From: Talpa occidentalis
Lineage: Eukaryota; Chordata; Mammalia; Eulipotyphla; Talpidae
Reading direction: 5' to 3'
Length of the DNA stretch: 64,000 bases
Assembly (NCBI RefSeq): GCF_014898055.3
Contig: NW_023601104.1
Location: forward strand, 85,977,106 to 86,041,105
Shown here: positions 10,087 to 20,925 of the stretch, piece by piece
Layout of the letters: each line of letters begins with the position of its first letter
Position numbering within the stretch: position 1 is the stretch's first letter
Program-made: the position numbers and the translations under genes
Notes under the pieces: generated by a model
Databases searched by the model: none
The model's input: only the letters and a program-made list of their open reading frames with translations
What the model was told of the DNA's origin: nothing

Positions 10087-12030
10087 GATTTTAAAAAAAT
10101 GCAAAACAAATAAAATGAGCAAGAAAAGAATAGATGAGATGGCAAAGGGAAATCCAGAATACTCCTAAAATCAGGAATACTCTTAATCTCCAAAGAAAGA
10201 ACAACAACAAAAAAAAAAACATAATCCTAATTCAAGAAATTTCTCCTGAAATAAAAATAAACATTAATCTATATACTGATGAGGCACATCTTTGTGAGAG
10301 AAACCGGCACAGAATAGTAGAGACCATGATGCGCAGACTTGGTAGAACAGAATCCTTTTCAGGGTCAGAAAAACAGATTAAAACTGGAGTGATGGGAAAA
10401 TCTATGGGAACATTCAAATCTGTAAGATTGCAGACCAATTTATAAAATTAAGTTAAAGAAAATATAAACTGAGAAAATTGTATCAAGTCAAATGATTCAT
10501 TTTTTTTTTCAAGTGAAATGATTCCTTAACTATAAGAACTACAGACAAATAGTGTTGAATAAATGAGAACTGACTACAAACTGTTCCCATGAGTCTTTCT
10601 GGGGAATTACTAGAGTATAAAGTTCAGTATCCAGGAATGACTGGGGAAAAAATACAGCAAGAGGACAGGCCGAAGCACTGAATGTTTAATAGTTGGAGTC
10701 AAAGGATATCATTTAAAGCTGATAAACCAAATAATCAAAGTTTAAGACCATTTAATTCTACAATTATAATAATCAAAAAAGACTTTTCAAATTGACTAAA
10801 ATTGAAGGGTAGAAGAGAGAGGGAAACAGAAGTAGAAGTATGCTAATCGCATCATCTCTCATAGAAGACTTACTCATTTTTAAAAAAGAATGAAGCTTGC
10901 TATCCAACTTCAGAAATGCAACCCTTCCTAAATATCAGAACTACACACATAAACACATGGAAAAATGAAGAAAATGGAACACATAGTAAAACCCACAAAG
11001 CTATAAATACAAAAAAATCATGAACTATTTTCGCAGAACTAATAAAAATATGTCTTTTCTTAAATAAGAGATTGGATTACAGAACAAAGTTCAATGCTTT
11101 GCAATATACACATTCATTTTTATAATAATAAAAAAGGAATTTATTAATGATTGGAACTTATTTCTTATTACTCCTTTCTCATTTACTCCCTCTAAGCCTG
11201 GTCTCCTGGCTGTTTTGGAACAGGCCAGATCTCCTTCTATTGCCTGAGGGCCTCTCTACTAGCTGTTTCCTTTGCTTCTCCATAACCAGTCATGTGTCTG
11301 TATCCTTAGGTTCTATTCCCAAAGTGAGACTTTTTCAGTTTGAAATGAAATGAGAAAAAGAACAATATGAGTGTTTATGGTCATATATATACATATATGC
11401 AATAAATGTGTGTGCATAGTTTGTATATGCACATAAAATTTTTAAAAGGTTAAACAAGAACTTAATAATTCTTATGGTTATGGAGGAAGTAAACTAAGTA
11501 CATGAGGGGCAATTATAGGGAAAGGATATTTTGCTTTATTTTGCACTTTAGATATTTGAGCCATGTGCCTGTATTATCTTTTTCAAAAATAGTTTACCAT
11601 AATGATGTATTGTGATGAGAAACAAAAGGACACATAACTTCAAAAGAAAACTGTTAAGTCAAGTTTTGCTGTTAAATGTGCATGACTTTTAGACAAGAAA
11701 AAGGGGTTAACTAGGGTGGAAGTGATGGATCTCCAGATGGGACACAGGGATGAAGACAAGGTTAAAGTCAAGAATTAGCACTACAAGGACAGAGAGATAC
11801 AAGCCTCCTGGTATAACTAAAACATGAGGGGACAGGGTATTGGGAGAATAGAGGCCAGAGAAGTAGGTCAGGCTAAGTATAGCATCATGTTAGCAATACC
11901 ACATCTCATTCTGGAATCAATAAGAAGCCAATGTAGAACTCTAAGTGAAACCTTCAAAAATAGAACTTAGCTGCATTTTCATAGGATTAATAACACCTGT
12001 GGTAACTTATAATGTAAAACCACAAAAATG
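10087..12030. other. Unique AT-rich sequence
   Basis: No recognised element. Short ORFs on both strands at 10134-10445 overlap each other and have no domain. An alternating AT stretch lies near 11383-11398. Some A-rich parts could be decayed L1, but no landmark block was found. Confidence 0.45.
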
Positions 12031-12640
12031 AGCTCAAAAAAGAAAAATATCGGGCCTCCCCGGTAGCACAAGAGGTTAAGCACCGCACTACAAAGCAATC
12101 CGAAGCCTCTGCAGAAAGAGTTTGATTCCCCGCCAGCCAGGGAGCAACCCACATGGTGCAGCAGACGTCTCTTACCTAGCCCGCTGCTCCCCTCAGCAGT
12201 GTATTTCAGCCAGTCTGCCTGTTCTGTTCCCCACTCTGTCTCTGGTGAATCCTCTCACTCCCTGCATCTCTGGCTTACACCCCAGCTCTTGAATGCATAA
12301 ATAAATAAATCTTTAAAAATATATATATTGGATAGTTTCACTTATAGCAGGAATATAGGGGAATCCAATAAGACAATGGAGTAAAAAAATAATTACAGTA
12401 CAAAACACAACAAAGCAAAAACAGACAATTATAACCCAGAGACATGCTGCAGGGGAGGAGGAGGGAGAGGGATCAGAGGGAGGGAGGGAGGAGCACAGGG
12501 GACTGAGGTGATGGGCACAGGTGCATTGAAAAAGGAAACTCTATGGGGACTACACCCGAGGGGGTGGGGGAAGCAAATACTGTTTAAAAATGAACAATGA
12601 TGTAAAAATAATTTAAAAATTAATATAAAAAACATTTCTG
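12030..12640 (+). mobile_element. L1 3' tail split by a SINE
   Basis: L1 enters at about AAAAAAGAAAAATAT (12036-12050), the codons before the ORF2 terminus. After the SINE it resumes with TGGATAGTTTCACTTATAGCAGGAATATAGG (from about 12328) and a 3' UTR with GGAGGAGGAGGGAGAGGG and CTATGGGGACTACACCCGAGG, ending near AAATGAACAATGATGTAAAAATAATTTAAA. The 3' UTR type is that of the 4.1-4.7 kb copy. Confidence 0.85.
12052..12315 (+). mobile_element. tRNA-derived SINE (type B) inside the L1 tail
   Basis: GGGCCTCCCCGGTAGCACAAG head, AGTTTGATTCCCCGCCAGCC B-box area, CCCCTCAGCAGTGTATTTCAG, and a GCATAAATAAATAAATCTTTAAAA tail. AAAAATAT flanks both sides (part of the L1 sequence), consistent with insertion into the A-rich end of ORF2. 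Confidence 0.92.
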
Positions 12641-12659
12641 TAATTAGTTTGGGAAGAAT

Positions 12660-13030
12660 GTGAAGAAATTTAAAAGTTTACACTTCTGGTCATTGTGTAA
12701 ATAGGTCCAATCACCCTGAAGAGCAATTTATCAAAATTGATTTGAGTTGAAGTTCTATTTCATACAACCCCAAAATTCTACATCCATGATTATACTCCAG
12801 GGAAACACTCATGTAAACTACAAGGAAACAAGGAGGGAATTATAAGATGTTTTTAATAATAAATTGTGGGAAAACATACATCTCAATAAACAAGAGCAGA
12901 CAGGTACAGTATGATATAAACGCATTGTGGTATAGTCACAAAACTATTACTCAAAATTAAGATTAAAATTTTTAATGATATACCCAAAATTCTATAATTA
13001 AGTTAATCCCAGTAAGTAGAGTCTAAATAT
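12660..13030 (+). mobile_element. Probable very old L1 3' fragment
   Basis: Faint L1 order: a GGTCCAATCACCCTGAAGAGCAATTT block, a CATCCATGATTATACTCCAGGG block, and a GCATTGTGGTATAGTCACAAAACTATTACTC block. These sit where an ancient L1 end would have its YDPAIPLL and MEYYSA segments. Divergence is high and boundaries are vague. Confidence 0.4.
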
Positions 13031-13039
13031 TATGTATTC

Positions 13040-13500
13040 TTACTACTGCTGTAACAAATTGCCTTACAAAAAATGTATTATTATACAGTTCTGGACACCA
13101 AAATTATAAAAAGCATCTCTCTGAGTCTCTCTGGGCTAAAATTAAGCTGTTTGTAGGACTGCCTTCCTTCTGGAGACTGTTGTCTTGCTTTTTCGGTTCT
13201 TAAACTATCTACATACCTTGGTGTGAGCTCCTGTCTTCCTTCTTCACAATCAAAACTGGCTAGTGGAGTCTTTCTCACTATGTATCACTCTAGCGAGGCT
13301 CTTCTGCCTTCTCTCCCATCTTCTAGACACCCTGATAATTACATTGGGCCCATCTGATGAGTTATCCAGGATAATCTCCCTATTTTACGATTAGCTAATC
13401 ACTAACTACATCCACAACCTTAACCCCCTCTCTCCATGTAATATAACAGTATCCGGGGATTAAGGTGTGGACATGTTGGGGGGACCGTATTTGTGCCACT
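13040..13500 (+). mobile_element. MaLR-type LTR (MLT-like), ancient
   Basis: It starts with TACTGCTGTAACAAATTGCC and has a TATACAGTTCTGGA block. It then runs through a CTGCCTTCTCTCC block, an ACATTGGGCCCATCTG block, and ACTACATCCACAACCTTAACC, ending with GGGGATTAAGGTGTGGACATGTTGGGGGGACC. This is the layout of old MaLR LTRs. Short minus-strand frames across it are spurious. Confidence 0.6.
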
Positions 13501-14735
13501 ACACATAAGGCACCTGGCAATGGAAGCTTCACTGTGTTCAGATTCACATCAGGAGATAAGATTCATGAACCTTTCATCTATTGAGATGTTATACATAGTA
13601 ACTCTGGAAATGAGTGACCAGAGAGTCAGCAGCACTCTGTCCATCACTATCTGTTATCTATTTGGAATTAAGGATTCACTACTTCCAAATTCAAGGTTCA
13701 TAACACTTTCCTAGGTCCAGTGAAGATCAACATAACCTTTTCAGGAACCCACAATTAAATTGGGGACGTGGTCAGCCAAAGTCACAATAATATCCATACA
13801 CATCAGGAAATCACATCGATCAGTGCAGATGAGACTGACTAAAATAGCACAAAACACCTCCTTTCCTGAGTTTTCATGTAATTGAAGTCCAATTGCTAAA
13901 ATCAAGTGGATGAAGAAATCAATGCTTGCTGTTGATTTTCCAGGCTCCTGATACTCTGAGATGATTTGGAGATTTGCTGTTCTATTAAACTGATCGTGAA
14001 TAAATGACTGGACACTCATTTCCATTTAGAATGTCTGTTTAAATACTGATTTGACCTCTGAGTGTACTAGAGGTTGAGTAATGTATGTAAAACTGTCTTT
14101 AAAATTGCATATGAAGCACAAGTTAAAACGAAGCTACTATATCTTCTTGGCTGATTTTCTTCCCAAGAATACTGAGAAGAATAAAGTAATGGCAGTGGAT
14201 CATCAATAAGCTGAGATAGAACAAGGAAATTTTAATGTTCATTATAAAAATATCTGAGTCTCTCAATTCAGCTGGGCATATTAGTCTGCAACCACCTCCA
14301 ACCCCAACTACACCAAAAGCACATTATGATATATTTTTTTAAAATATGGTAGAAAATAACCCTCTTAAAACACAAGACCACTGAATGTCATGTTGTTTTT
14401 GCACCGGAAATTAAGAGTGTAGAGAGTGTAATATAAATGTCTTCAGAGCTTCACAAAAACACACAGTAGAAATCCTTTTAAATTTATTTGGTGTTTACCT
14501 CCCACCCCGAGGGGATGAAAATCTCAAGCACAGGAAGCAGTTACTGATTTAGTGGTTGATCCACAGCCTTTTGTTTTACTGACAGCTCATTTGACCCATT
14601 TCATTTCTCTAAATTGCTTTTTAATTTCCTGAGGACAGCAACATTGTAGTGTGAGTAGAGTACCGTGTGTTTCAAAACACCAAACGCTTTCATTTTATTT
14701 CATAATTCATCTCAGTTAGGATCCAGTTTTCCTTC
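13501..14735. other. Unique sequence, no gene supported
   Basis: A 94-codon minus-strand frame (13741-14025) has mixed, protein-like composition, but I recognise no family and no flanking gene structure. Otherwise featureless. Confidence 0.4.
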
Positions 14736-14739
14736 AGAG

Positions 14740-14860
14740 GGATAAGAATTTAGGCTTAGAGACTGCAGGATTAGCCTGTCCTGTGACCTTGGAGAATTCA
14801 CTAACCCATTTTGGACCTGGACTTTCAGCATCTATTTAAAATACACACTATTTATTATAT
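14740..14860 (+). mobile_element. MIR fragment
   Basis: CTGTCCTGTGACCTTGGAGAATTCACTAACCC followed by GGACCTGGACTTTCAGCATCTATTTAAAAT is the MIR core and the following region, diverged. Confidence 0.6.
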
Positions 14861-16229
14861 TTTATACAATGAAAAGGTTATTTGCTAATTATAGGGATTT
14901 TTTTTTTCATTTTGACCAAAATAACATGTTTGTCACCAAACAGCAAACACTTAAAAGGGTTCAATTTATAATGCGTTCATCTTATAATGAAGCTTGTCGT
15001 TTAACCTGGTTACTGTAGCCATATAATATTAGTAGAAAATTTACACGTCCTAAAGACTCTGGGATAAATTCTAACAAGAAACTTTATAAAATGCTAAAGA
15101 TGAAAGTATTGATTTTTTCCAGCTCCAAACTTTTTTCAAGCTGTCACACTTCATAAATTTTTCTCCCCTTCCTAGTTATCTTTTCAAACCTTGTCCATCC
15201 TTGAAGGCCTAAATGGGGTTCCATCTAATCAATAAGACTCTGCATAAATATTCCGAAGATTTTACTTCCTGACTTATTATAGGGTTAGATCATAGCATAA
15301 AGGAAATACAGAACAGTAAAGTACAGATACTGTTTTCAAAGGCTATAAAATAATTAACATAAGACACTAGCACATATACCATAAGTAAATATGTGAGACC
15401 TAAATATTAATGAATCATTTTAAGGTTACCTATTATTAGTTAGAAAAAGAATGAAAAGCAGTCCATACATTTTTAAATATTTTAGGTTTTTACCTGTGAA
15501 CTATTTTGCTTTTTCAAATAAAATGATTTATCAAATAATATGCAAAATTAGAGATGCTATAGATTATAACTTGTGACAATAAGAAAACTATTTCTCCGCA
15601 GGTGGCTTTCAAAAAACACTGCACTCTAAACAAAATGATTTTAAAATCACAGAGCCACAGAGGCTTGACATTTAATGAATAAAAAAAAAAATGAATGGTA
15701 AGAAAAGTCTTTTCAAGAAGCAGTGAGACTGAATCCATATTTCATGAAAAATTTGCATGAATGTTGGGTAGATAAAGGAAAATGTGAAAGTTTCACAAGT
15801 TATGAGAAAGTACATAGGGAAAGCATTGAGGGATGCAATTGCAAGATCTGGAAATAATTACAATGAGAGTGGTACTTTGTGAAATGCACTGTCTTTCTTG
15901 ACCCATTTTGCTGTACAAGATTTGGCATTTGGTCATTCCTGGTTACTTATGTCTTGAGTGGCTGAGTATAGATGAAGGGATGTGGAAGTATAGAATTAAA
16001 ACTTCTAAAGTAGAAATTCAAAGATAAGAATTTTTCAAGTGTTTAATTACAAAATATTAATTTAATTATGAAACAAAAAATAATAGTATAGAAAGTTAAG
16101 TTTTGAGGAGAAAAATATTTTTTTAAATCACCTTAATGTATAAGCAATACATTAGATCATGGAGTTTCAGTGTATGGATACATGTTTTTCTTTCCTTTTT
16201 AAGTAGTGTTTTAATTTTCACATGGTGAT
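14861..16229. other. Unique AT-rich sequence
   Basis: No recognised repeat, RNA gene or coding exon. Confidence 0.5.
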
Positions 16230-16810
16230 ATTATAGATAGAAAACCCTAAAGACTGTACTATACAGCTGTTAGAACTAATAAACACATTCAGTAAAGTTG
16301 CAGGATACAAGTCACTATGAAAAAAATCACTTGTGTTTCTACATACCAACAACTATCAGAAAGAGAAATAGAAACAAAGAAAACGCATTCACAACAGCAT
16401 CAAAAACAATAAAATACCTAGGAAGAAAATTCAAACAAGGCAAGTGATCAATACACTGAAAATCCCAACATTGATGAAAGAAACCAAATATGACAGATAG
16501 TAAGATATTCTGTGGTAATGGGTTAGAAGCATCAACATTGTCAAAATGCCCACTCAATGCAACCCCATCAAAATCCCAGTGATGCAAACCACAGAAATAG
16601 AATCAACAGCATCAAAATTTGTAAGAAACCACAAAAGACCCCAAGCAACAAAAACAATCCTGAGTTAAGGAAAACAAAGCTAGAGACATTACATTTCCTG
16701 ACCCCAAACCACACTACAAAACAAAAGTAATCAATGTTATGGTATTATTACAAACAGATCAATGGGACAGAAAGGAGCACCCACAAACAAAACCAGTGCA
16801 TGTGTTTCCC
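16230..16810 (+). mobile_element. L1 ORF2 internal fragment (RT to C-terminal linker)
   Basis: Landmarks in L1 order: AACTAATAAACACATTCAGTAAAGTTGCAGGATACAA, TTGTGTTTCTACATACCAACAACTATCAGAAAGAGAAAT, ATAAAATACCTAGGAAGAAA, AATCCCAACATTGATGAAAGAAA, CAACCCCATCAAAATCCCA, and a final ACAAACAGATCAATGGGACAG. This corresponds to the segment after the RT active site. Stops and frameshifts interrupt it. Confidence 0.85.
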
Positions 16811-17006
16811 CCCTATCTTTGAGATCTATTCCTTACTCCTCTGTGAGATAGGTTATAGGAGTATTTCCTATAGGTTATAAAAAGAAAAAAAAAAATGTCT
16901 GAATGAGTTTTGGTAGACCGAAAATGATCTAAGACTGCAATTATTCCCTTGGTGTGATGTGGAAGACACTGAGCACCTAATTTCTAATCAGATAATAAAG
17001 TAAGAT

Positions 17007-17682
17007 TGTTACAGGGCAACCCCAATATAAATTGGGTTGCCTGACTGTGGATCCTCGTCCGTGAGCTTTAAAGGGACTTACACTGCAGGCACACACAAAA
17101 GGTTAACAAAGGCTTATTTACAAGGGAAAGGGAAATGAGGAAATATACAACTCAGGGAGAAAAGAGGGAGATAAATTCTTAAATGTGTCCTACCCATTCC
17201 GCCAACCTGGAATCCCAAATTACCCACTGAGACCAAACCTGCCTGCCAAGAGCACGAGCCAAGTGCCCGAGACCCCACTAACATGGCTGGTTTTATTTAC
17301 AAACAGAGAAAATGGCTGCTTAACTCAGTCCTTAGGTCCTCGCATCTTCCCTTTGGGGATCATGGGATCTGTAGTTCCCAGTGCCTTGATGGAGTGGGGG
17401 TGGCATCCACAAAGCCTGTATGGAGTTTGCTCAGGACATTCTTTCCCCCTAACAAGGTCATGGGACAAAATCAAACAAGCAGGTAAGCCTAAAGTTAAAT
17501 GTCAAACGAAGAAAGGGAAGAAAAGAGGAGGAGAGAGGGAGAGAGGGAGGGAGGGGGTGTAGGTGGGGTAGGCAAGTGAAAGAGGAAAGATATAAAGAGC
17601 TGTAAAGAGTCTAAAGTAACAAGTGGGCCTGACACATTTTTCAAGGGTAGTGGCAGAAGACATCAGAGCTCTGGGTCAAACA
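17007..17682 (-). mobile_element. Candidate solo LTR, minus orientation, 5-bp TSD
   Basis: On the minus strand the block begins TGTTTGACCC (right end) and ends CCTGTAACA (left end), the TG...CA termini of a retroviral LTR. AAGAT flanks both sides (17002-17006 and 17683-17687). A minus-strand AATAAA lies within (complement of TTTATT near 17294). The right part is purine-rich (17510-17560). No internal retroviral gene adjoins it. Family unknown; ancestry and boundaries are inferred from the ends alone. Confidence 0.55.
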
Positions 17683-17849
17683 AAGATTTTATTACTCACC
17701 TCAATAGCAATAGCCAGAGGGACATCATTTGTAAAGGCTCCCCAGTCTCAAGTACACCTATTTTCACAGTGAATTGTGTTCAAAGAGATACTCGGATTTT
17801 AAGGAACTTGGATCTTTTATAATGGGCAGTAAGCATTCAGAAATGATCT

Positions 17850-17971
17850 CTTTTTTTTTTTTTTTGAGATTTTTAAAAACTAAGCATTTGTTGCATTTTT
17901 ATTTATTTTTAATTTTATACATTTTTACATCATTTTTCATTTTTTATGGGGGGAGGGAGGAGGGAGTAGGA
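17850..17971 (-). mobile_element. 122-bp L1 3' stub, severely 5'-truncated
   Basis: Read on the minus strand it is a G/C-rich CTCCTCCCTCCCCCC end, then AATGATGTAAAAATGTATAAAATTAAAA, then poly-A. This matches only the last bases of the L1 3' UTR seen at 12.6 kb. An exact 13-bp TSD TCAGAAATGATCT (17837-17849, 17972-17984) confirms an independent retrotransposition. Confidence 0.85.
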
Positions 17972-18129
17972 TCAGAAATGATCTTTTTTGTATCACCGCA
18001 AATGAATTTCCATTGACTCCATAGGAGACTCTGATGCTATTCATTACACTAACATTCTTGGGAATAAAGTCTGGCACAAGGACAGTTTGCTCAAAAGATG
18101 TATAGAAAAATGAAACATCTATGGAGAAT

Positions 18130-18225
18130 TATTTCCCAACAAAAGCTGTGACCCTCTCCTCCTGATAATTTAGGATTAGGATTCCAATGAATGAATTTTA
18201 GGGGGAGACAAACACACTGTCCATG
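18130..18225 (+). mobile_element. Possible MaLR LTR 3' end fragment
   Basis: TTAGGATTAGGATTCCAATGAATGAATTTTAGGGGGAGACAAACACACTGTCCATGATA matches the end of MLT/MST-type LTRs, where a GGGGACACA stretch precedes a CCATA end. Only the end is visible. Confidence 0.45.
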
Positions 18226-18229
18226 ATAT

Positions 18230-18570
18230 TCACCTTAGTTTGATGAATGATTGAAAACAAGACTATTAAAAAAGTAGCATTTCGTTCATTCAGGTGAGAA
18301 GTAACAGACATTATTATGTGACCTATTTATTTTAGCTCCCTAACCACATTGTTGTTCTTCAATAGTGATTATTTATTATACGAGCTACTCTCCTCATCGC
18401 TCCCACAGGTAGACACACAACAAATACCCTTGCTGATACAATATCTCACTAATTTGTGACTAGAAGTTGCTAAGAACAATGCATAGTACTTTTAATGAAC
18501 TGGCTGCAGAAGCAAAGCATTGAAAGGCCTGAATTTTGTCATTCTTCCTTACAGATTACATTTGCCAAAA
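18230..18570. other. Unique spacer
   Basis: Nothing recognised. Confidence 0.5.
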
Positions 18571-18586
18571 AGAAAATTCTCTTTTA

Positions 18587-18870
18587 GGGGCCTCCCTGGT
18601 GGCGCAGCGGTTGAGCTCTGGGTTGCGAAGCTGCCTGCAGCTTCTGCGGCACCGGTTCGATCCCTGGCTGCTCCCCGGCCACCGGAGGAGGGTCCCACAT
18701 GGCGCGCAGACCTCTCCTGCCGCCCGCTGCTCCCCTCAGCAGTGTACCTCGGTCCTTCTGCCTGTTCTTCTCCCCACTCTGGCTCTGGTGAATTCTCTCA
18801 CCCTCCCGTGCTTCTGACTGTACCCAGTGCTTGTATAAATAAATAAATAAATCTTTAAAAAAAAAAAAAA
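18587..18870 (+). mobile_element. tRNA-derived SINE (type A), full-length
   Basis: The clearest full-length copy. A box TGGCGCAGCGG at 18600-18610, B box GGTTCGATCCC at 18654-18664, body landmark GCAGACCTCTCCTGCC, and a type A 3' region (GGCTCTGGTGAATTCTCTCACC, then CTTCTGACTGTACCCAGTGC). The tail is ATAAATAAATAAATAAATCTTT plus poly-A. TSD about GAAAATTCTCTTTT at 18572-18585 and 18871-18884. The AATAAA plus TCTTT tail is the T+ SINE arrangement: a polyadenylation signal followed by a pol III terminator. Confidence 0.95.
18600..18664 (+). promoter_or_regulatory. Internal pol III promoter (A and B boxes) of the SINE
   Basis: TGGCGCAGCGG fits the tRNA A-box pattern, and GGTTCGATCCC is a perfect B box. 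They are about 43 bp apart, as in tRNA-derived SINEs. Confidence 0.8.
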
Positions 18871-18885
18871 GAAAATTCTCTTTTT

Positions 18886-20814
18886 AAATTCTCTTTTTAA
18901 CTTTCTTTTGGGGAATTCTCTTCACATGCAAGTTACATTATATTTACCAAAACAACACTTAAACTATTTGAGTATATGCCTCCAAAAAGTCAACCTTTTA
19001 TAAAAGGGTCAGGTCTCAAGCATGTGGCAATACTCTCCTCTTTTTCAAGAATGTGAAAGCTATACTTCCTTTTCAAAACTTGTATTTTTTAAATCAAGGA
19101 AAGTTGAACTGTAGCTGCTTGTACAAGCCCATTGTTAGAAATCAAATGTCTAATATTGATGTTTCCCATTCTCAATGTTGCAATCACGTCATCTTTTAAT
19201 CGATTAGAAATGTAATATTTGTCACAGAAAACTGTCTAAAGCAAGCTTGATTCCAGGTCCCAATCAAAGGGTGAAATAAAGCACTCAATGCTCATTGTAT
19301 GAACAATCTATTTTAAGGTCAGTGCCACAGACAAAACTGCAGTGTGATCTGTTGTGTGATTTACTAGAGTCAGCACTTTTATTTGGAAGCAAATGACAGT
19401 ATCTCTCATTTAAGTTTAAAAGTTAACTTTTGCCAATGATGCTAGAAATAATTAACAATATTATCTTAGTCAATTTAGTTAATTAAGTTTATGCTGCATC
19501 TTTGTGATCTCCTTCGATTCCTTTAAGGATTTTGGAACCTCAGAAAAGGAAAAAAAAGAATTTTTGCTGGAGGAATTTGCACAGCAAAATGGAGGTGAAA
19601 AGTCGACCAAGTCCTGTATATTTCACAAGTACATATGACTTTCTGTGCTATGCTGCCTTGGGTGTATGGAACAGATGCTGGAGCAAGTGGTTTGTTTTTG
19701 TTTTTATTTCTATTTTCTCTGGAACTCTCTCCCTTTTAAAATTAGTTGTTCACATTTAGCTCTTATCCAGCTTTTTCTCATTGAATTATTTAACAATGTA
19801 TTCGTGTTAAGGGTTCATCTTCTCCTAACATGACAAACCATTTATAATTTACCCTGAGCTGTGTTTTTACTTCGCATTGTGACTTCCCATGGGGAGCATA
19901 GGAGAATAAAGATGGAGTTATTATAATCCATGTCCTTATTGAAAACTCCTTGCCAATTTGTCTTTCTCTGCCAATAGAGGCAGTGCAAAATAAACACTAA
20001 AAGGTTTTTAAATATCACTCTGGGAGAGTTCCAAATTAACACTTTCACAGCCCAATAGAAGAGGATAAGGGTTGCCCAAGTCATAAGGATATTGTGCAAA
20101 TATATAAATGTGGGTGTGCCTGTGTGCATGTATAATTTCCATGTCTGTGCAAGTAAGAAGTATAAAATCTTGTGCAATTGAATTTTTTTCATAATGAGGC
20201 CTTACACAACTTTGTAGTACAGCTTTTTCTACACATGCATTTTGTTGGGTTAATTCTTGACTTCTACTTCATTCTGAAAATAGTGCTGTTCTCTCCTTTT
20301 TTCTCTGGTTAGAGAGGTCCAAGGAGTAAGAAGGAGCATTCACTTCAGGGCTTGTTCCCAGTGCATAAAATGCTTGCTATTGTCAATACAATTGGTGCCA
20401 CAGTCACTGTCATATTCACAGATACCACAGTACACAATTTATGAGGTTTACATAAAGGTTATATGGAATAAATCACTAGCTTTTATCTTTGCCTGGTATT
20501 CTCTTTGCATTATTTATGAGCAAAGAACAATGCATCATGCTGGACTCCACGCTAGACTGCTATAATTCACCTGGTAAAACATTATTTTCCTGAAGATTCT
20601 GATGTTAGAGTAAAGAGGCAACTCCCTCTTCTTGAGAAGAGCCCTGTAGTATGTTTCAGAAAATATATCAGAAAGACGCTGACAGGACCTATTATTAATG
20701 ATCAATCTTAAGATGCAGCACAACCCACAGAGGAATAAACATTCCCAAGACTGCACTTTGCAAAAGATACCACTTGTCTTGTCCATCTTCTGGACCCTAT
20801 ATTGTTGCAATCCA
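18886..20814. other. Unique sequence; one possible conserved stretch
   Basis: No repeat recognised. 19130-19470 is free of repeats, richer in homeobox and CRE-like words (TCACGTCA at 19184-19191, AATCGATTAG just after) and might be a conserved non-coding element, but nothing here proves it. Confidence 0.35.
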
Positions 20815-20925
20815 GTCATTTATTCTACAATTTTTTATTGAGTGCTTACCATGTTTGAGGTATTATTCTAAGTGTTTGGAATTCTTCAATAAATATTGAA
20901 ATAAAAATTATGGTCCTGGCCTGGT
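20815..20925 (+). mobile_element. L2 3' end fragment
   Basis: ATTTATTCTACAATTTTTTATTGAGTGCTTACCATGTTTGAGGTATTATTCTAAGTG follows the L2 end pattern of an ATTTATTGAG, CTACTATGTG, GGCAC series. Confidence 0.6.

Noticed and set aside
13741..14025. 94-codon minus-strand frame with protein-like composition
   Set aside because: No recognisable domain, no exon or pseudogene context, and length is within chance for 64 kb of six-frame search. A protein search with no hit would confirm the rejection.
18587..18870. Functional tRNA gene
   Set aside because: A and B boxes are intact, but the sequence between and after them does not fold as a tRNA, and the body and tail are those of a SINE.
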